Below are positions 57,901 to 64,000 of a DNA stretch of 64,000 nucleotides, in pieces. Origin of the DNA: Pachyseris speciosa. Lineage: Eukaryota; Cnidaria; Anthozoa; Scleractinia; Pachyseridae. The notes beneath the pieces were generated by a model, which saw only the letters and a list, made by a program, of their open reading frames with translations, searched no databases and was not told the origin of the DNA. How positions within the stretch are numbered: position 1 is the first letter of the stretch; the number at the start of each line of letters is the position of its first letter. The position numbers were made by a program, and so were the translations under genes. The DNA lies in the NCBI GenBank assembly GCA_016490735.1, contig JAEMWC010000568.1:236001-300000 (forward strand), given 5' to 3'.

Positions 57901-60900
57901 CTTCCCTTAATATCTTAGCTCTAAATAACTTTGAGTCAATCTAACAACGTTTTGGATCTGTGATAAGCTTAATTCAAAATTCCTGTCCAGTTGCCGGACA
58001 TTGAGACATAACATGTAAATTAATATTCATGCTCTGAGCAGCATAACATATAAATTTCATATTCGTGCTCTGAGCATCACAAAACATGCCGAAATATTCA
58101 TTCCTTTCTTTCTTTCCATCAAGATACCAACAGATCTGTTTACAGGTCATATTCCACAGGTCAGCACACACTGTAAATGAATAAAACTTTGAAGCCAAAC
58201 TCCATGCGAGCGCGCCAAGCATAAATGCGCTTCAAAGATTCGATTCAAAATAGTCGCTATAATTGCTAATATCAAAATAATTTACAATCAAAATATTTCT
58301 CCAAAAATTTTTATTTATGGTCGGATTCTAACAACAGAATCATTTCTGCCCATGTATCAAAAAAGCTGATAGATCTATGTGTAGCGACCATGACTGTCCT
58401 TCCTGTTCAAGATTTCCTGCCGAAAGTTTTAGGTGCTACTTTGTCACTTGAAACACAAAGGAAACAAAAGCCTATTCAAACTCGACCGCGGTATTTTATT
58501 ACCTCGGTTTTACCTCGGTTAACTTTCCCGCGGCAACTTTAGAGCCTGACTGAAAAGTTCCCTTGGCAAAAAAGCAGCCTGCTGCGGGAATACCGCGGGA
58601 AAGTCGCGAGGAGGTCATGCGGCAAAGACGCGGAAAAGGGGTCAATACTTTCAGGCGGCACTGTAATTGAACTAACAAGAATGAGCTGGTCCTGGGTTTA
58701 CAAAAATTTACTAACAGATGATTGATCACATCTAATGGATTACTTTTACAAGTTCCTTCTATCAATGCTGTGACTTATGGACACCACTCTTTTTCTTATT
58801 ATGCACCAAAAATTTGGAACAGTTTATCTAATCACATTAAATACTCTGAGTCTGTTTCCACTTTAAAGCATCATTTGAAGACATTTCTTTTTAGAAACAT
58901 TTATTGTACATAGTTCGTCTTAGATCTAGGTTAACATTGTAAGCGCATTGCAGTTTCCTTAAATGCGCCATAAAAGTAATTATCTTTAAAAAAGTGGATT
59001 ACTGCACTCTATATTTGTATCTTTGGAACAAACCTGAGAATATTCCTTCCTGGTTTCCTCTTCCAGCACCTTCGCCAAGTTGGTGTTGTGGGCAAATTTG
59101 TGGAGTTTTTTGGACCTGGTGTAAGCCATCTTTCCATAGCTGATAGAGCCACCATTGCCAACATGTGTCCTGAGTATGGTGCTACCGTTGGGTTCTTTCC
59201 AGTTGACGAAAAGAGCTTGATGTACCTTAGGCAGACAGGTAAGGTGCTTATTTCTTTGGCTTGTGAAGTGAGGTTGACTGGATATTTGGGCTGCTGGTGT
59301 AGTAAAAGGAACTAAGATGACTACACCTTTGAAGTCTCCATGTAAGACAAGTTATCTTTGTAGAGTGTGGATGAAATGGGAAATTGTACGTGGTACTAGC
59401 TTTTGAGCCCCTTGATGAAAATAACATGAAAGTTTATCATTCAGTGACAGCTACCACATGAAATGTACTTCTCTTTGGTGCTATTACATGTAGTTGGTAT
59501 GGTGACAGCCTGCAGATTGAGTAGATAGTGACCCAGCTTTGAGCACCATATCCAAGGAAATCATAAACTTGTCACACCGACAAGTCAGTGGAAAACAGAA
59601 AGGGAAGGAGGGTAGGGCCAGACAATAATTTGGTGGAGTGAACCAAAAAGGCTGTACATACTGCTATTTGGAATTTAAGCGTGACTGATATAAGGTTTCA
59701 GTAGAGACATGCTACTGTATGTCTGCACAAAACAGTCTTCTACCCTCAACTGCTAGGTCACACAACTCAGTTGTCTTTATTAAAATGTTTTTGTCTACAT
59801 TAATCAGGTCGCAGTGAAGAAACACTTGAACGTGTTGAATCTTATCTGAAAGCTACCAAAATGTTCCGTGACTACTCTGACCCAAACAATGATCCAGTGT
59901 TCTCAGAGGTGAGGATGGAATTAACACTTAAAAACTTCAATGGTCATCTTGCTTGCTATCCTGCAGTGTGCCAACAACAAAAACAATAATAATTCTTGTA
60001 CACCAGCTTCAACAAATCCCATGCATTATGTGACAGCATGGCAAGACTCCCCCTTGTCTTGGTAATACTGTCTTTGCAACCCTTACAAACAATAACAACC
60101 TCCCCATCTTACCTCCCACACAAAACAGTCAGAGAACATTGAATAATTTTGACTGAAAATGAGGTATTGAAAATTAAATATTGGTGGCACTTTAACAAGA
60201 TATAGTCATTCAGCCATTTTCCAGTTAAATGTAGTTGCATGTTCGTTTTAATTATTTGGTATTTTCTTTCCTTTTCTGTAGATTGTGGAGCTGGATTTGT
60301 CCACTGTGACTCCTTCATTATCAGGACCAAAAAGACCTCATGACCGTGTGGCACTGTCTGACATGAAGCAGGACTTTATTGATTGTTTGAACAATAAAGT
60401 TGGATTTAAAGGTTTTGGCATCCCAGCTGAGAAACAATCTGTAGAGGTTCCCTTTACTTTTGATGGACATCAGTTCAAATTATCACATGGTAAGCTAGGT
60501 TTTTGGATGAGTAATTTTTAGCTACATGTATGTAAATCACTGCATGTGTTTGAAGTGTCTCAGTCTACAGGTCCCACTCCATGGGATAGTCCCCCCTCAT
60601 TTTGTTGTAAAATTGTCAATAGTGGCAGAATGCAAATGTACATGATATGGCAGGTTTATATAACTGATTTCTCAAGTGTGTTTGTTATTTGTTTGTAAAT
60701 TTATGGATATTGTGAGCTTACATTTTTCAGACACTGCTCCAGTGCACATTATGACCATAGTTTGTACAGTAGTTGTAAAATGTGCAGTAGTAATTGAATC
60801 ATCACACACATTCAAATGAGTTACCAATAGTAATACTCAATTTAACAGCAAGACAGAGTAAGACAGAGATATTATTATTTGTTGACATTATTTGACACTT

Positions 60901-63881
60901 ATGTGACAATGTCTCTGGTGTTTATCTTCTGATCAAAGGCTCTGTGGTAATCGCTGCCATCACAAGTTGTACAAACACCAGTAATCCTTCCGTTATGCTT
61001 GGAGCGGGACTGTTGGCTAAGAAAGCAGTAGAGCTTGGCTTGGAAGTCAAACCGTACATCAAGACAAGCTTGTCCCCTGGATCAGGCGTGGTCACCTATT
61101 ATCTCAAGGAGAGTGGTGTTATACCAAGTCTGGAAAAACTAGGGTAAGATGAAAGAAAATAGTCATTACTGTAGGTTTTTAGTGAGGTAAAGAAAATACC
61201 ATTTTAAAAAACATTGGTGGAATGTGCTGTACACTCTACCTGAATATTATTCAAACTTAGGATAGCAGTGTGCATGTCTGCTGATCGATGACTTTGTTTG
61301 AATTCTCTTTGTAGGTTTAATATTGTAGGCTATGGTTGTATGACGTGCATAGGAAATTCAGGCCCTTTATCTGAACCAGTATCTGAAGCCATAGAGAAGG
61401 TTAGTCAAGCCTACATAATCACGTTGAATTTCCCTTATCACCAGAAAATTCTAGGGAGATTGAATGAAGACAAAGCCAGAGACTTTTCTTTCTTAGCAGT
61501 CTTTTCTTTGTTTTTCTGTCGAAGTAGCTGGTGTTCCCACCCATAGGTATTGCTATAGTCACAACAAGATCTTATTAATTTTAGTATTTTTAAATCATTG
61601 TTGATAATAATAATGGTGAATGGTGACACAATTACTGGTAGCCCAGGAGTTTCCATTGTGGCCCACAAATAATAACAGAAACAAATAAATGCAAATAAAC
61701 TCAACATGATAAGAAACCCAACTGGCCGGAGGCAAACCAATTGGCTATTTTCAAGGATTACCGAGGACTTGAACCAGGGACAACCCAGAGCAAGACCAGC
61801 TAGCGGCCATAGTGGGATTTGAACCCGGGACAACCGCATTGAAATCCATCACCCTAACCTTTCGGTTGTTAATAGTATCTCAGATATTTTATGTTTTTGC
61901 AATTTTTATTTCCATTTGTCATTTTTTTCAATTTGGAATACCTGTAAATTAGCTGCATGTTATCACAGACTTGGTCTCCTGCTACATCGGTGATAGCAGA
62001 CCATTCGCTAGGTGTATTTTCACAATAAACTAGTATCATATTGTATCATATCTTACAACCAGGGATGGCAGGGATGGCGTAGTGGCCCGGGTTTGATTCC
62101 CAGACTCAGCGTCATATGTGAATTGAGTTTGTTTTACTCCTGCTCTGAGAGGTTTTTCTCCTGGTACTCCGGTTTCCCCTCTCCTCAAAAACCAACATTT
62201 CCAAATTCCAATTTCGATCCATAATTTCGAGGGCCCAAGTTTGTCAGTCATAGACTATAAAGTGTAACCCTTGTTAAACAAAAGTTGACTTATCTAATTA
62301 ACCTCAATGTACAACTTATAGTTGTCTTCTTTGAAGGTGATTATTTTATTTGATCGTTTTTAGGGTGACCTTGTTGCAGTTGGTGTGTTGTCAGGGAACA
62401 GAAACTTTGAAGGGCGTATCCATCCTCTGACAAGAGCAAACTACCTAGCGTCCCCTCCCCTGGTGATTGCATATGCTATTGCAGGAACAACACTCATAGA
62501 CTTTGAGAAGGAACCTTTAGGTGATAATGCTGCTACTTACACTGTAACTGAATTTTTTTTCAGGCTTCTTTACGCAATTGCATAAGTTGCGTTCACAACT
62601 GCGATGATCATTTCTTCATTTCATTACACTGTAACTTTAACTGAATTTCCTTCTACTTGTGAATTGTAGCACGTTGTACCCAGTACAGTCAAGTGCGACT
62701 ATGTAACAAGAGTTAAATTTCCATATGGCATGGCTATTTCAGCAAAGTTAGGCTACATTGTGACCTTAGTGAGATGGGTTTTGCAAGTGGTGTACTGTAG
62801 TTGAACTAAGTTTGACAAACCTTCTATTTGCAAGTTTAATGGCAGCCTGAGTGGTCATGGCACCAGAACAAAGACAATTGGGAAAAGTACCTTTTATTAT
62901 GTATTTATTTTGTGTACTTTATGTATGTGTGTTAATTGCTGCCCAGTTGCCTCAGTTGGTAGAGCACAGGACTGTGGAGTGGGAGGTCACGGGCTCAAAC
63001 CCCAGACCAGACCGCAAACCAGGGTCTTGATCATGCTGGCTGTGTACTCAACAGCTGCTTCAGTTCAGATGATCACGTCATTGGATAGAGACGTTAAGCC
63101 GTTGGTTGGTCAAAAAGAGTAGGGAATGTAGATCCTGGTGTTGTGGTCTGATCTCGCACACATCACGGGGTTGGGTGGAGGCTTGACAATGGGCTGACCA
63201 CCTGTCCCAAGAGCCTCTGCTGGACACATAAACCTCTCAGGAGGGCCTATGCGCCACTTGGTGCAGAGGAGTAATGATGGTGATGATATATATGTATTAT
63301 TTAGCTAACAGGATTATCAACCAAAATTGCCTCAGTGTCCTATTTTTCTGCAAGCTGTGCTGTACATAATTCAACTGTACCAACAATAGTGATTGAGATT
63401 GATTCAGATGCTGGAACACTGGCAAACCAGTGAGGTACCTTCAGATTTGGTGCAAAATTAGTGAAGCCTTGGTGTCTTTTTCAGATAAGAACACTACCCA
63501 GGGGAACTAAACATGAAACAGAGCAGTTGCAGTAGTCAGCTATAATGAACGCATGTGTTTCTTGTGGCAGGTATTTCTAAGGACAGGAAAGAGGTTTTCC
63601 TCAAGGATATTTGGCCAACAAGAGAAGAAATCCAGGTTTGTCAATAGCTTTTCTGTTCAATGATTCTTTTATTTTCATTAGAAATAAAATAAAAACTACC
63701 TTTTGTTAGTTTCTCAGTCTACAACGTATGATGGAGCTTGAGTGTATTTCCTGGTCGTACATATTTTTGGTTAACTTGAATGTTAACACAACATGGAAAT
63801 ATGTTGTCTGTTTGTTTTCAGGTAGTTGAGAGACAGTTTGTAATTCCTGCAATGTTCCAAGATGTTTATGCCAAAGTGACG
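38259..63881 (+). CDS. ACO1: Cytosolic aconitase / iron regulatory protein 1 (15 exons, 3' end beyond window)
   Basis: Joined exons: 38259-38268, 38350-38445, 45467-45635, 46998-47135, 53583-53652, 55357-55540, 56120-56259, 59067-59238, 59808-59908, 60282-60489, 60939-61143, 61315-61399, 62364-62520, 63571-63635, 63822-63881. All introns are GT-AG and every junction restores the codon, giving 620 residues of an approximately 890-residue family. The protein interconverts citrate and isocitrate with a [4Fe-4S] cluster. When the cluster is lost, vertebrate IRP1 binds iron-responsive elements in mRNA. Cluster cysteines C440 ([11 protein letters not shown]), C506 and C509 ([12 protein letters not shown]) are present, as are R539 and R544 (SGNRNFEGR), matching human 437/503/506 and 536/541 with an offset of +3. 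The IRP2-specific insertion is absent. The swivel domain is not in the window. Confidence 0.96.
38350..38445 (+). CDS. ACO1: ACO1 exon 2
   Basis: GCTTTTTAG|CCAAGAGC to CGATATG|GTAGGT. Encodes the N-terminal arm ending [15 protein letters not shown], aligning with vertebrate '..FFNLNKLEDSRYG'. The split glycine codon is completed by exon 3. Confidence 0.88.
39560..40483 (-). pseudogene. CR1/L2-like LINE ORF2 C-terminal half, 5'-truncated
   Basis: On the minus strand the protein runs from about 40480 ([32 protein letters not shown]) to 39710 ([45 protein letters not shown]). These are the thumb and C-terminal motifs that follow the RT core in CR1/L2-type LINEs. A frame change occurs at a T5 run (40204-40208). 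An A/T-rich 3' tail lies below 39700. The upstream end is cut by, or inserted against, the piggyBac-type MITE. Confidence 0.8.
40484..41065. mobile_element. piggyBac-type MITE with TTAA target duplication, copy A
   Basis: TTAA|CCCATTTACTACC at the left end and AATGGG|TTAA at the right, with TTAA at 40484-40487 and 41062-41065. The same family at 50701-51328 has the same ends. piggyBac elements insert at TTAA and start with CCC (known for the superfamily). There is no transposase and the element is about 574 bp between targets. Confidence 0.8.
41304..41453. repeat. 150-bp foldback
   Basis: AATAGACCTTTCCC pairs with GGGAAAGGTCTATT. The inner arms 'ggggtggacatttt'/'ttctgtccaccctgacc' also pair. 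The open frame 41182-41559 is produced by this hairpin and is not a credible gene. Confidence 0.7.
41983..42015. repeat. (CAA)n microsatellite
   Basis: Eleven or so CAA units. Confidence 0.95.
42330..42593 (-). repeat. SINE family 2, minus-strand copy
   Basis: Read on the minus strand: 'gggagcagggttggcgcagtgg', a B-box-like GGGTTCAATTCCCGG, 'gggctgagtttgttggttctc', 'aggtttttctccagg', and an ATT-rich tail near 42330. Confidence 0.75.
43068..44397. mobile_element. 1.3-kb element with about 35-bp terminal inverted repeats
   Basis: 'aataaaactttgcacctgct' at 43071 is matched on the other strand by 'aggtgcaaagttttattt' ending near 44395, and the match continues through 'tgaaacata.tgca'. Two short minus-strand frames (43755-44036, 43552-43758) abut each other with a frame change, but I recognise no transposase. 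A foldback is nested at 44061-44316. Confidence 0.6.
44061..44316. repeat. 256-bp foldback nested in the previous element
   Basis: TTGACTTTTTATAGGCTG pairs with CAGCCTATAAAAAGTCAA. The arms continue through 'ctagccatcatctgtcc'/'ggacagatgatggctag' and 'gggtctattcc'/'ggaatagaccc' to a loop near 44185-44200. Confidence 0.85.
44455..44694 (-). pseudogene. Penelope-like GIY-YIG endonuclease C-terminal fragment, inverted copy
   Basis: Starts inside the domain ([17 protein letters not shown]) and ends [14 protein letters not shown], the same as the plus copy. It lacks the GIY-YIG N-terminal motif, so it cannot be functional. It arose as the inverted arm of the palindrome. Confidence 0.75.
44676..44963 (+). 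pseudogene. Penelope-like element GIY-YIG endonuclease domain
   Basis: A 95-residue frame reads [18 protein letters not shown], then [37 protein letters not shown]. These are the hallmarks of the GIY-YIG endonuclease at the C-terminus of Penelope-like retroelements: two cysteines near the start, YIG, the catalytic R in LRNR, H, E and a final N. The reverse transcriptase that should precede it is absent, so this is a 5'-truncated copy. It is followed by sequence typical of Penelope terminal repeats, including a hammerhead-like motif. Confidence 0.85.
45046..45103 (+). ncRNA. Candidate type I hammerhead ribozyme of a Penelope-like element
   Basis: Stem I: ACTTTGCT (45046-45053) pairs perfectly with AGCAAAGT (45096-45103). 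Core: CTGAAGA (45058-45064) fits CUGANGA. Stem II: GCCGC (45065-45069) with loop AACA and GCGGT (45074-45078), closed by one G·U pair. GAAA follows at 45079-45082. Stem III would be GCG/CGC with loop TAG (45084-45092), then U-A. The usual C15.2-G16.2 pair is not formed, so activity is uncertain and the copy may be degenerate. Penelope-like elements are known to carry hammerheads of this compact kind near the endonuclease end. Confidence 0.55.
45168..45330. repeat. (TA)n / (TATG)n microsatellite
   Basis: About 160 bases of TA and TATATG units. The long Tyr/Ile open frames across it are artefacts of the repeat. Confidence 0.95.
45467..45635 (+). CDS. ACO1: ACO1 exon 3
   Basis: GGACTCCCTGCAG|GTCGTCTG to GATTTTAC|GTGAGT. 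Encodes [20 protein letters not shown] through [10 protein letters not shown], the start of aconitase domain 1. Confidence 0.93.
45636..46997 (+). other. ACO1 intron 3
   Basis: GT-AG intron of 1362 bp. It contains the Tigger-type MITE (45724-46142). A run of 'gttcgaacgg/ttcaaaaaa' words at about 46610-46800 looks like four diverged copies of a 60-base unit ('gccgtttgaatggctcttgc'). Confidence 0.8.
45724..46142. mobile_element. Tigger/pogo-type MITE with TA target
   Basis: TA|CAGTTGAACCTCGATTATCC at the left and GGATAATTGAGGTTAGACTG|TA at the right. The 'ggataatcga' word recurs inside both ends. CAGT.GAACCTCGATTATCCG is the known style of Tigger/pogo terminal repeats. The element is 415 bp and has no coding sequence. 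Confidence 0.78.
46998..47135 (+). CDS. ACO1: ACO1 exon 4
   Basis: CCTTTCTTTCAG|TGGTGTAC to TCAAGAAG|GTATTG. Encodes [20 protein letters not shown] and [14 protein letters not shown]. Confidence 0.95.
47847..49084. mobile_element. G-rich MITE with TA target, copy 2 (1.24 kb)
   Basis: TACCATAAAAGCTCTATTAA at the left end and TTAATAGAGCTTTTACGGTA at the right match 16682-17028. G-runs up to 12 flank both ends (47870-47950 and 48985-49075). It is longer than copy 1 because of internal sequence. This includes a foldback at about 48085-48245 with arms 'tgcaaattggaataaataag'/'cttatttattccaaattgca'. Confidence 0.78.
49163..49372 (+). repeat. SINE family 1, partial copy with B box
   Basis: B-box-like CACGGGTTCAAACCCAGG, then the family body 'ctggaccaacactcagagtc' to 'tcataattgattctgtggga'. 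Truncated at the 3' side compared with the other copies. Confidence 0.7.
50701..51328. mobile_element. piggyBac-type MITE with TTAA target duplication, copy B
   Basis: TTAA|CCCGTTGACTACC at the left and GCCAATGGG|TTAA at the right. Body shared with 40484-41065 ('ttctggccagattctagcca', 'tccttctacctttc', 'attttcattcaaattttcgg', 'tgtccatgatcattaaaact'). About 620 bp, with no transposase. Confidence 0.82.
51409..51492. repeat. (AAT)n microsatellite
   Basis: About 25 AAT units with one short interruption. Confidence 0.95.
52201..52467. mobile_element. Minisatellite enclosed by 18-bp perfect inverted repeats
   Basis: CTACCATGGAAGGCATCT at 52201-52218 is exactly reverse-complemented at 52450-52467. 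Between them are about five degenerate 35-55-base units built on 'gaattccat.ccattgaacccccc'. Non-autonomous elements with internal tandem repeats are known in several invertebrate DNA transposon and Helitron-like groups. The group here is undetermined. Confidence 0.75.
53583..53652 (+). CDS. ACO1: ACO1 exon 5
   Basis: TTTATTTACTAG|CTCTACAG to TTTCTGAAG|GTATGC. Encodes [19 protein letters not shown]. The position equivalent to vertebrate Ser138 is Ala141. Confidence 0.92.
53653..55356 (+). other. ACO1 intron 5
   Basis: GT-AG intron of 1704 bp. Apart from the SINE at 54884-55106, nothing was recognised. Confidence 0.75.
54884..55106 (+). repeat. SINE family 2, copy with clear tRNA-like promoter
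   Basis: A-box-like GATGGTGTAGTGGTGAGAGC and B-box-like CTGTTCGATTCCCGGACC, then the family body ('gagaggtttttctctgggta', 'cccctctcctcaaaaaccaa'). Confidence 0.82.
55357..55540 (+). CDS. ACO1: ACO1 exon 6
   Basis: GTCTTTTTTTCTAG|TGGGGTTC to GGCTGGG|GTGAGT. Encodes [25 protein letters not shown] and the aconitase signature region [19 protein letters not shown]. Confidence 0.95.
55541..56119 (+). other. ACO1 intron 6
   Basis: GT-AG intron of 579 bp. No feature recognised. Confidence 0.8.
56120..56259 (+). CDS. ACO1: ACO1 exon 7
   Basis: TATTTTTGCAG|GTGTTGGA to ATCACAAAG|GTAAAC. Encodes [20 protein letters not shown] through [10 protein letters not shown]. Confidence 0.95.
56644..58665. mobile_element. 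2-kb DNA element with 26-bp TIRs and TA target
   Basis: TA|CAGTACCGCCTGAAAGTATT(GACCC) at 56644-56671 faces (GGGTC)AATACTTTCAGGCGGCACTG|TA at 58637-58665, differing at one base. Both subterminal regions share 'ataccgcggga' and 'cctcggtt'-type words. No transposase was recognised; the longest open frame inside (57178-57522, minus) shows no known motif. TA target and CAGT ends would fit Tc1/mariner-pogo or a related group. Confidence 0.75.
58690..58990 (+). pseudogene. LINE ORF2 C-terminal end, 5'-truncated
   Basis: The frame 58722-58913 contains [20 protein letters not shown] and [13 protein letters not shown], a standard CR1/L2-type C-terminus. It is followed by a 3' tail with 'gtaagcgcattgcag...gcgccataaaagtaattatc'. 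Confidence 0.72.
59067..59238 (+). CDS. ACO1: ACO1 exon 8
   Basis: CCTCTTCCAG|CACCTTCG to CAGACAG|GTAAGG. Encodes [19 protein letters not shown] and [20 protein letters not shown]. Confidence 0.96.
59239..59807 (+). other. ACO1 intron 8
   Basis: GT-AG intron of 569 bp. No feature recognised. Confidence 0.8.
59808..59908 (+). CDS. ACO1: ACO1 exon 9
   Basis: CATTAATCAG|GTCGCAGT to TCAGAG|GTGAGG. Encodes [20 protein letters not shown]. Confidence 0.93.
59909..60281 (+). other. ACO1 intron 9
   Basis: GT-AG intron of 373 bp. No feature recognised. Confidence 0.8.
60282..60489 (+). CDS. ACO1: ACO1 exon 10
   Basis: TTTTCTGTAG|ATTGTGGA to TCACATG|GTAAGC. Encodes [19 protein letters not shown], with the SGPKRP element that in vertebrate IRP1 contributes to RNA and cluster-domain contacts. 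Confidence 0.95.
60490..60938 (+). other. ACO1 intron 10
   Basis: GT-AG intron of 449 bp. No feature recognised. Confidence 0.8.
60939..61143 (+). CDS. ACO1: ACO1 exon 11
   Basis: CTGATCAAAG|GCTCTGTG to AAACTAGG|GTAAGA. Encodes [20 protein letters not shown], with cluster ligand C440, and [17 protein letters not shown]. Confidence 0.97.
61315..61399 (+). CDS. ACO1: ACO1 exon 12
   Basis: CTCTTTGTAG|GTTTAATA to ATAGAGAAG|GTTAGT. Encodes [18 protein letters not shown], carrying cluster ligands C506 and C509. Confidence 0.95.
61690..61866 (-). repeat. tRNA-derived SINE-like repeat
   Basis: On the minus strand, 'aaccgaaaggttagggtgat' is followed by a B-box-like CCCGGGTTCAAATCCCACTA and later a second 'ccctggttcaagtcctcgg'. 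Confidence 0.55.
62068..62290 (+). repeat. SINE family 2, copy
   Basis: 'ggcagggatggcgtagtgg', B-box-like GGGTTTGATTCCCAGAC, then the family body and 'tttgtcagtcatagactata' as in 14192-14447. Confidence 0.8.
62364..62520 (+). CDS. ACO1: ACO1 exon 13
   Basis: TCGTTTTTAG|GGTGACCT to GAACCTTTAG|GTGATA. Encodes [18 protein letters not shown], with R539 and R544, then [17 protein letters not shown] and DFEKEPL. Confidence 0.95.
62521..63570 (+). other. ACO1 intron 13, with a SINE
   Basis: GT-AG intron of 1050 bp. Apart from the SINE at 62941-63292, nothing was recognised. Confidence 0.8.
62941..63292 (+). repeat. SINE family 3 (tRNA-derived)
   Basis: A-box-like TTGCCTCAGTTGGTAGAGCA and B-box-like CACGGGCTCAAACCCCAG lie at tRNA-like spacing. 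A unique body follows ('ttggatagagacgttaagcc', 'gagggcctatgcgccacttg') with a short ATG/TAT tail. Confidence 0.75.
63571..63635 (+). CDS. ACO1: ACO1 exon 14
   Basis: TTCTTGTGGCAG|GTATTTCT to GAAATCCAG|GTTTGT. Encodes [20 protein letters not shown]. Confidence 0.93.
63822..63881 (+). CDS. ACO1: ACO1 exon 15 (last in window)
   Basis: TTTGTTTTCAG|GTAGTTGA to AAAGTGACG|GTACGT. Encodes [20 protein letters not shown], phase 0. The remaining roughly 270 residues must lie to the right. Confidence 0.93.
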
Positions 63882-63912
63882 GTACGTAAGATTTGACAGA
63901 AATAAAGGTAGA

Positions 63913-63915
<3 letters not shown>

Positions 63916-63988
<73 letters not shown>
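63916..63988. repeat. (ATT)n microsatellite
   Basis: About 24 ATT units in ACO1 intron 15 at the window edge. Confidence 0.95.
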
Positions 63989-63990
<2 letters not shown>

Positions 63991-64000
63991 TTTACGTCAC

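Larger units (their letters stand above)
56260..59066 (+). other. ACO1 intron 7
   Basis: GT-AG intron of 2807 bp, mostly made of the 2-kb TIR element and a LINE end. Confidence 0.85.
61400..62363 (+). other. ACO1 intron 12, with two SINEs
   Basis: GT-AG intron of 964 bp holding SINEs at 61690-61866 (minus) and 62068-62290 (plus). Confidence 0.8.

Noticed and set aside
38259..63881. Mitochondrial aconitase or IRP2 as the identity of the aconitase-family gene
   Set aside because: Sequence motifs align residue-by-residue with IRP1/cytosolic aconitase with a constant +3 offset. No mitochondrial leader and no IRP2-type insertion are present.

Overview
The window looks like nuclear DNA of an animal, most likely a cnidarian (coral or sea-anemone type). 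Genes are split by GT-AG introns, intergenic DNA is AT-rich, and LINEs, a Penelope-type element, tRNA-derived SINEs and many hairpin or inverted-repeat elements fill most of the space. The cnidarian assignment is an inference from the gene families: a single-large-exon beta-helix/multi-TM surface protein and a cysteine-rich SEA/discoidin receptor, together with this repeat style. No species can be named.

Three host genes are supported, all on the + strand. (1) 14776-21361: a secreted-then-membrane beta-helix protein. A short signal-peptide exon (14776-14848) splices in phase to a 4.2-kb exon starting at 17168. That exon carries three homopolymer-associated frame changes, so it is either a young pseudogene or a sequence-error victim. 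(2) 25296-30232: an intact two-exon, 1111-residue type I membrane protein with a CUB-like N-terminus, ephrin-receptor/TNFR-like cysteine repeats, a SEA domain, an F5/8 type C (discoidin) domain, one TM segment and an acidic tail. (3) 38259-63881 and beyond the right edge: the iron-regulatory protein 1/cytosolic aconitase gene (ACO1). Fifteen exons can be placed, from a 10-nt first coding exon to residue 620, with all phases consistent and all three Fe-S cysteines present.

Mobile DNA by region. 0-9.4 kb: a decayed Tx1/L1-like LINE, inverted-repeat elements, a PIF/Harbinger-type MITE with TTA target duplication, and SINEs. 9.4-13.6 kb: an ORF2-only L1/Tx1-like LINE bounded by a perfect 14-bp target-site duplication. 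14-25 kb: foldback elements and a G-rich MITE in the beta-helix gene's intron, then hairpins. 33.4-38.1 kb: a nearly complete two-ORF CR1/L2/Jockey-type LINE ending about 160 bp before the ACO1 start codon, the whole lying between 16-bp inverted repeats. 38.4-63.9 kb: ACO1 introns stuffed with LINE pieces, two piggyBac-type MITEs (TTAA), a Penelope endonuclease in a 0.6-kb palindrome followed by a hammerhead-like ribozyme core, a Tigger/pogo-type MITE, a TIR-bounded minisatellite, a 2-kb TIR element and SINEs.

The host genes do not form an operon or pathway: one is intracellular iron/citrate metabolism and two are cell-surface proteins. No CRISPR, bacterial or viral gene was seen. The most unusual items are the Penelope palindrome with its candidate ribozyme, the micro-exon start of ACO1 with loss of the regulatory serine equivalent, the receptor architecture, and the unusual density of inverted-repeat elements beside or inside host genes.
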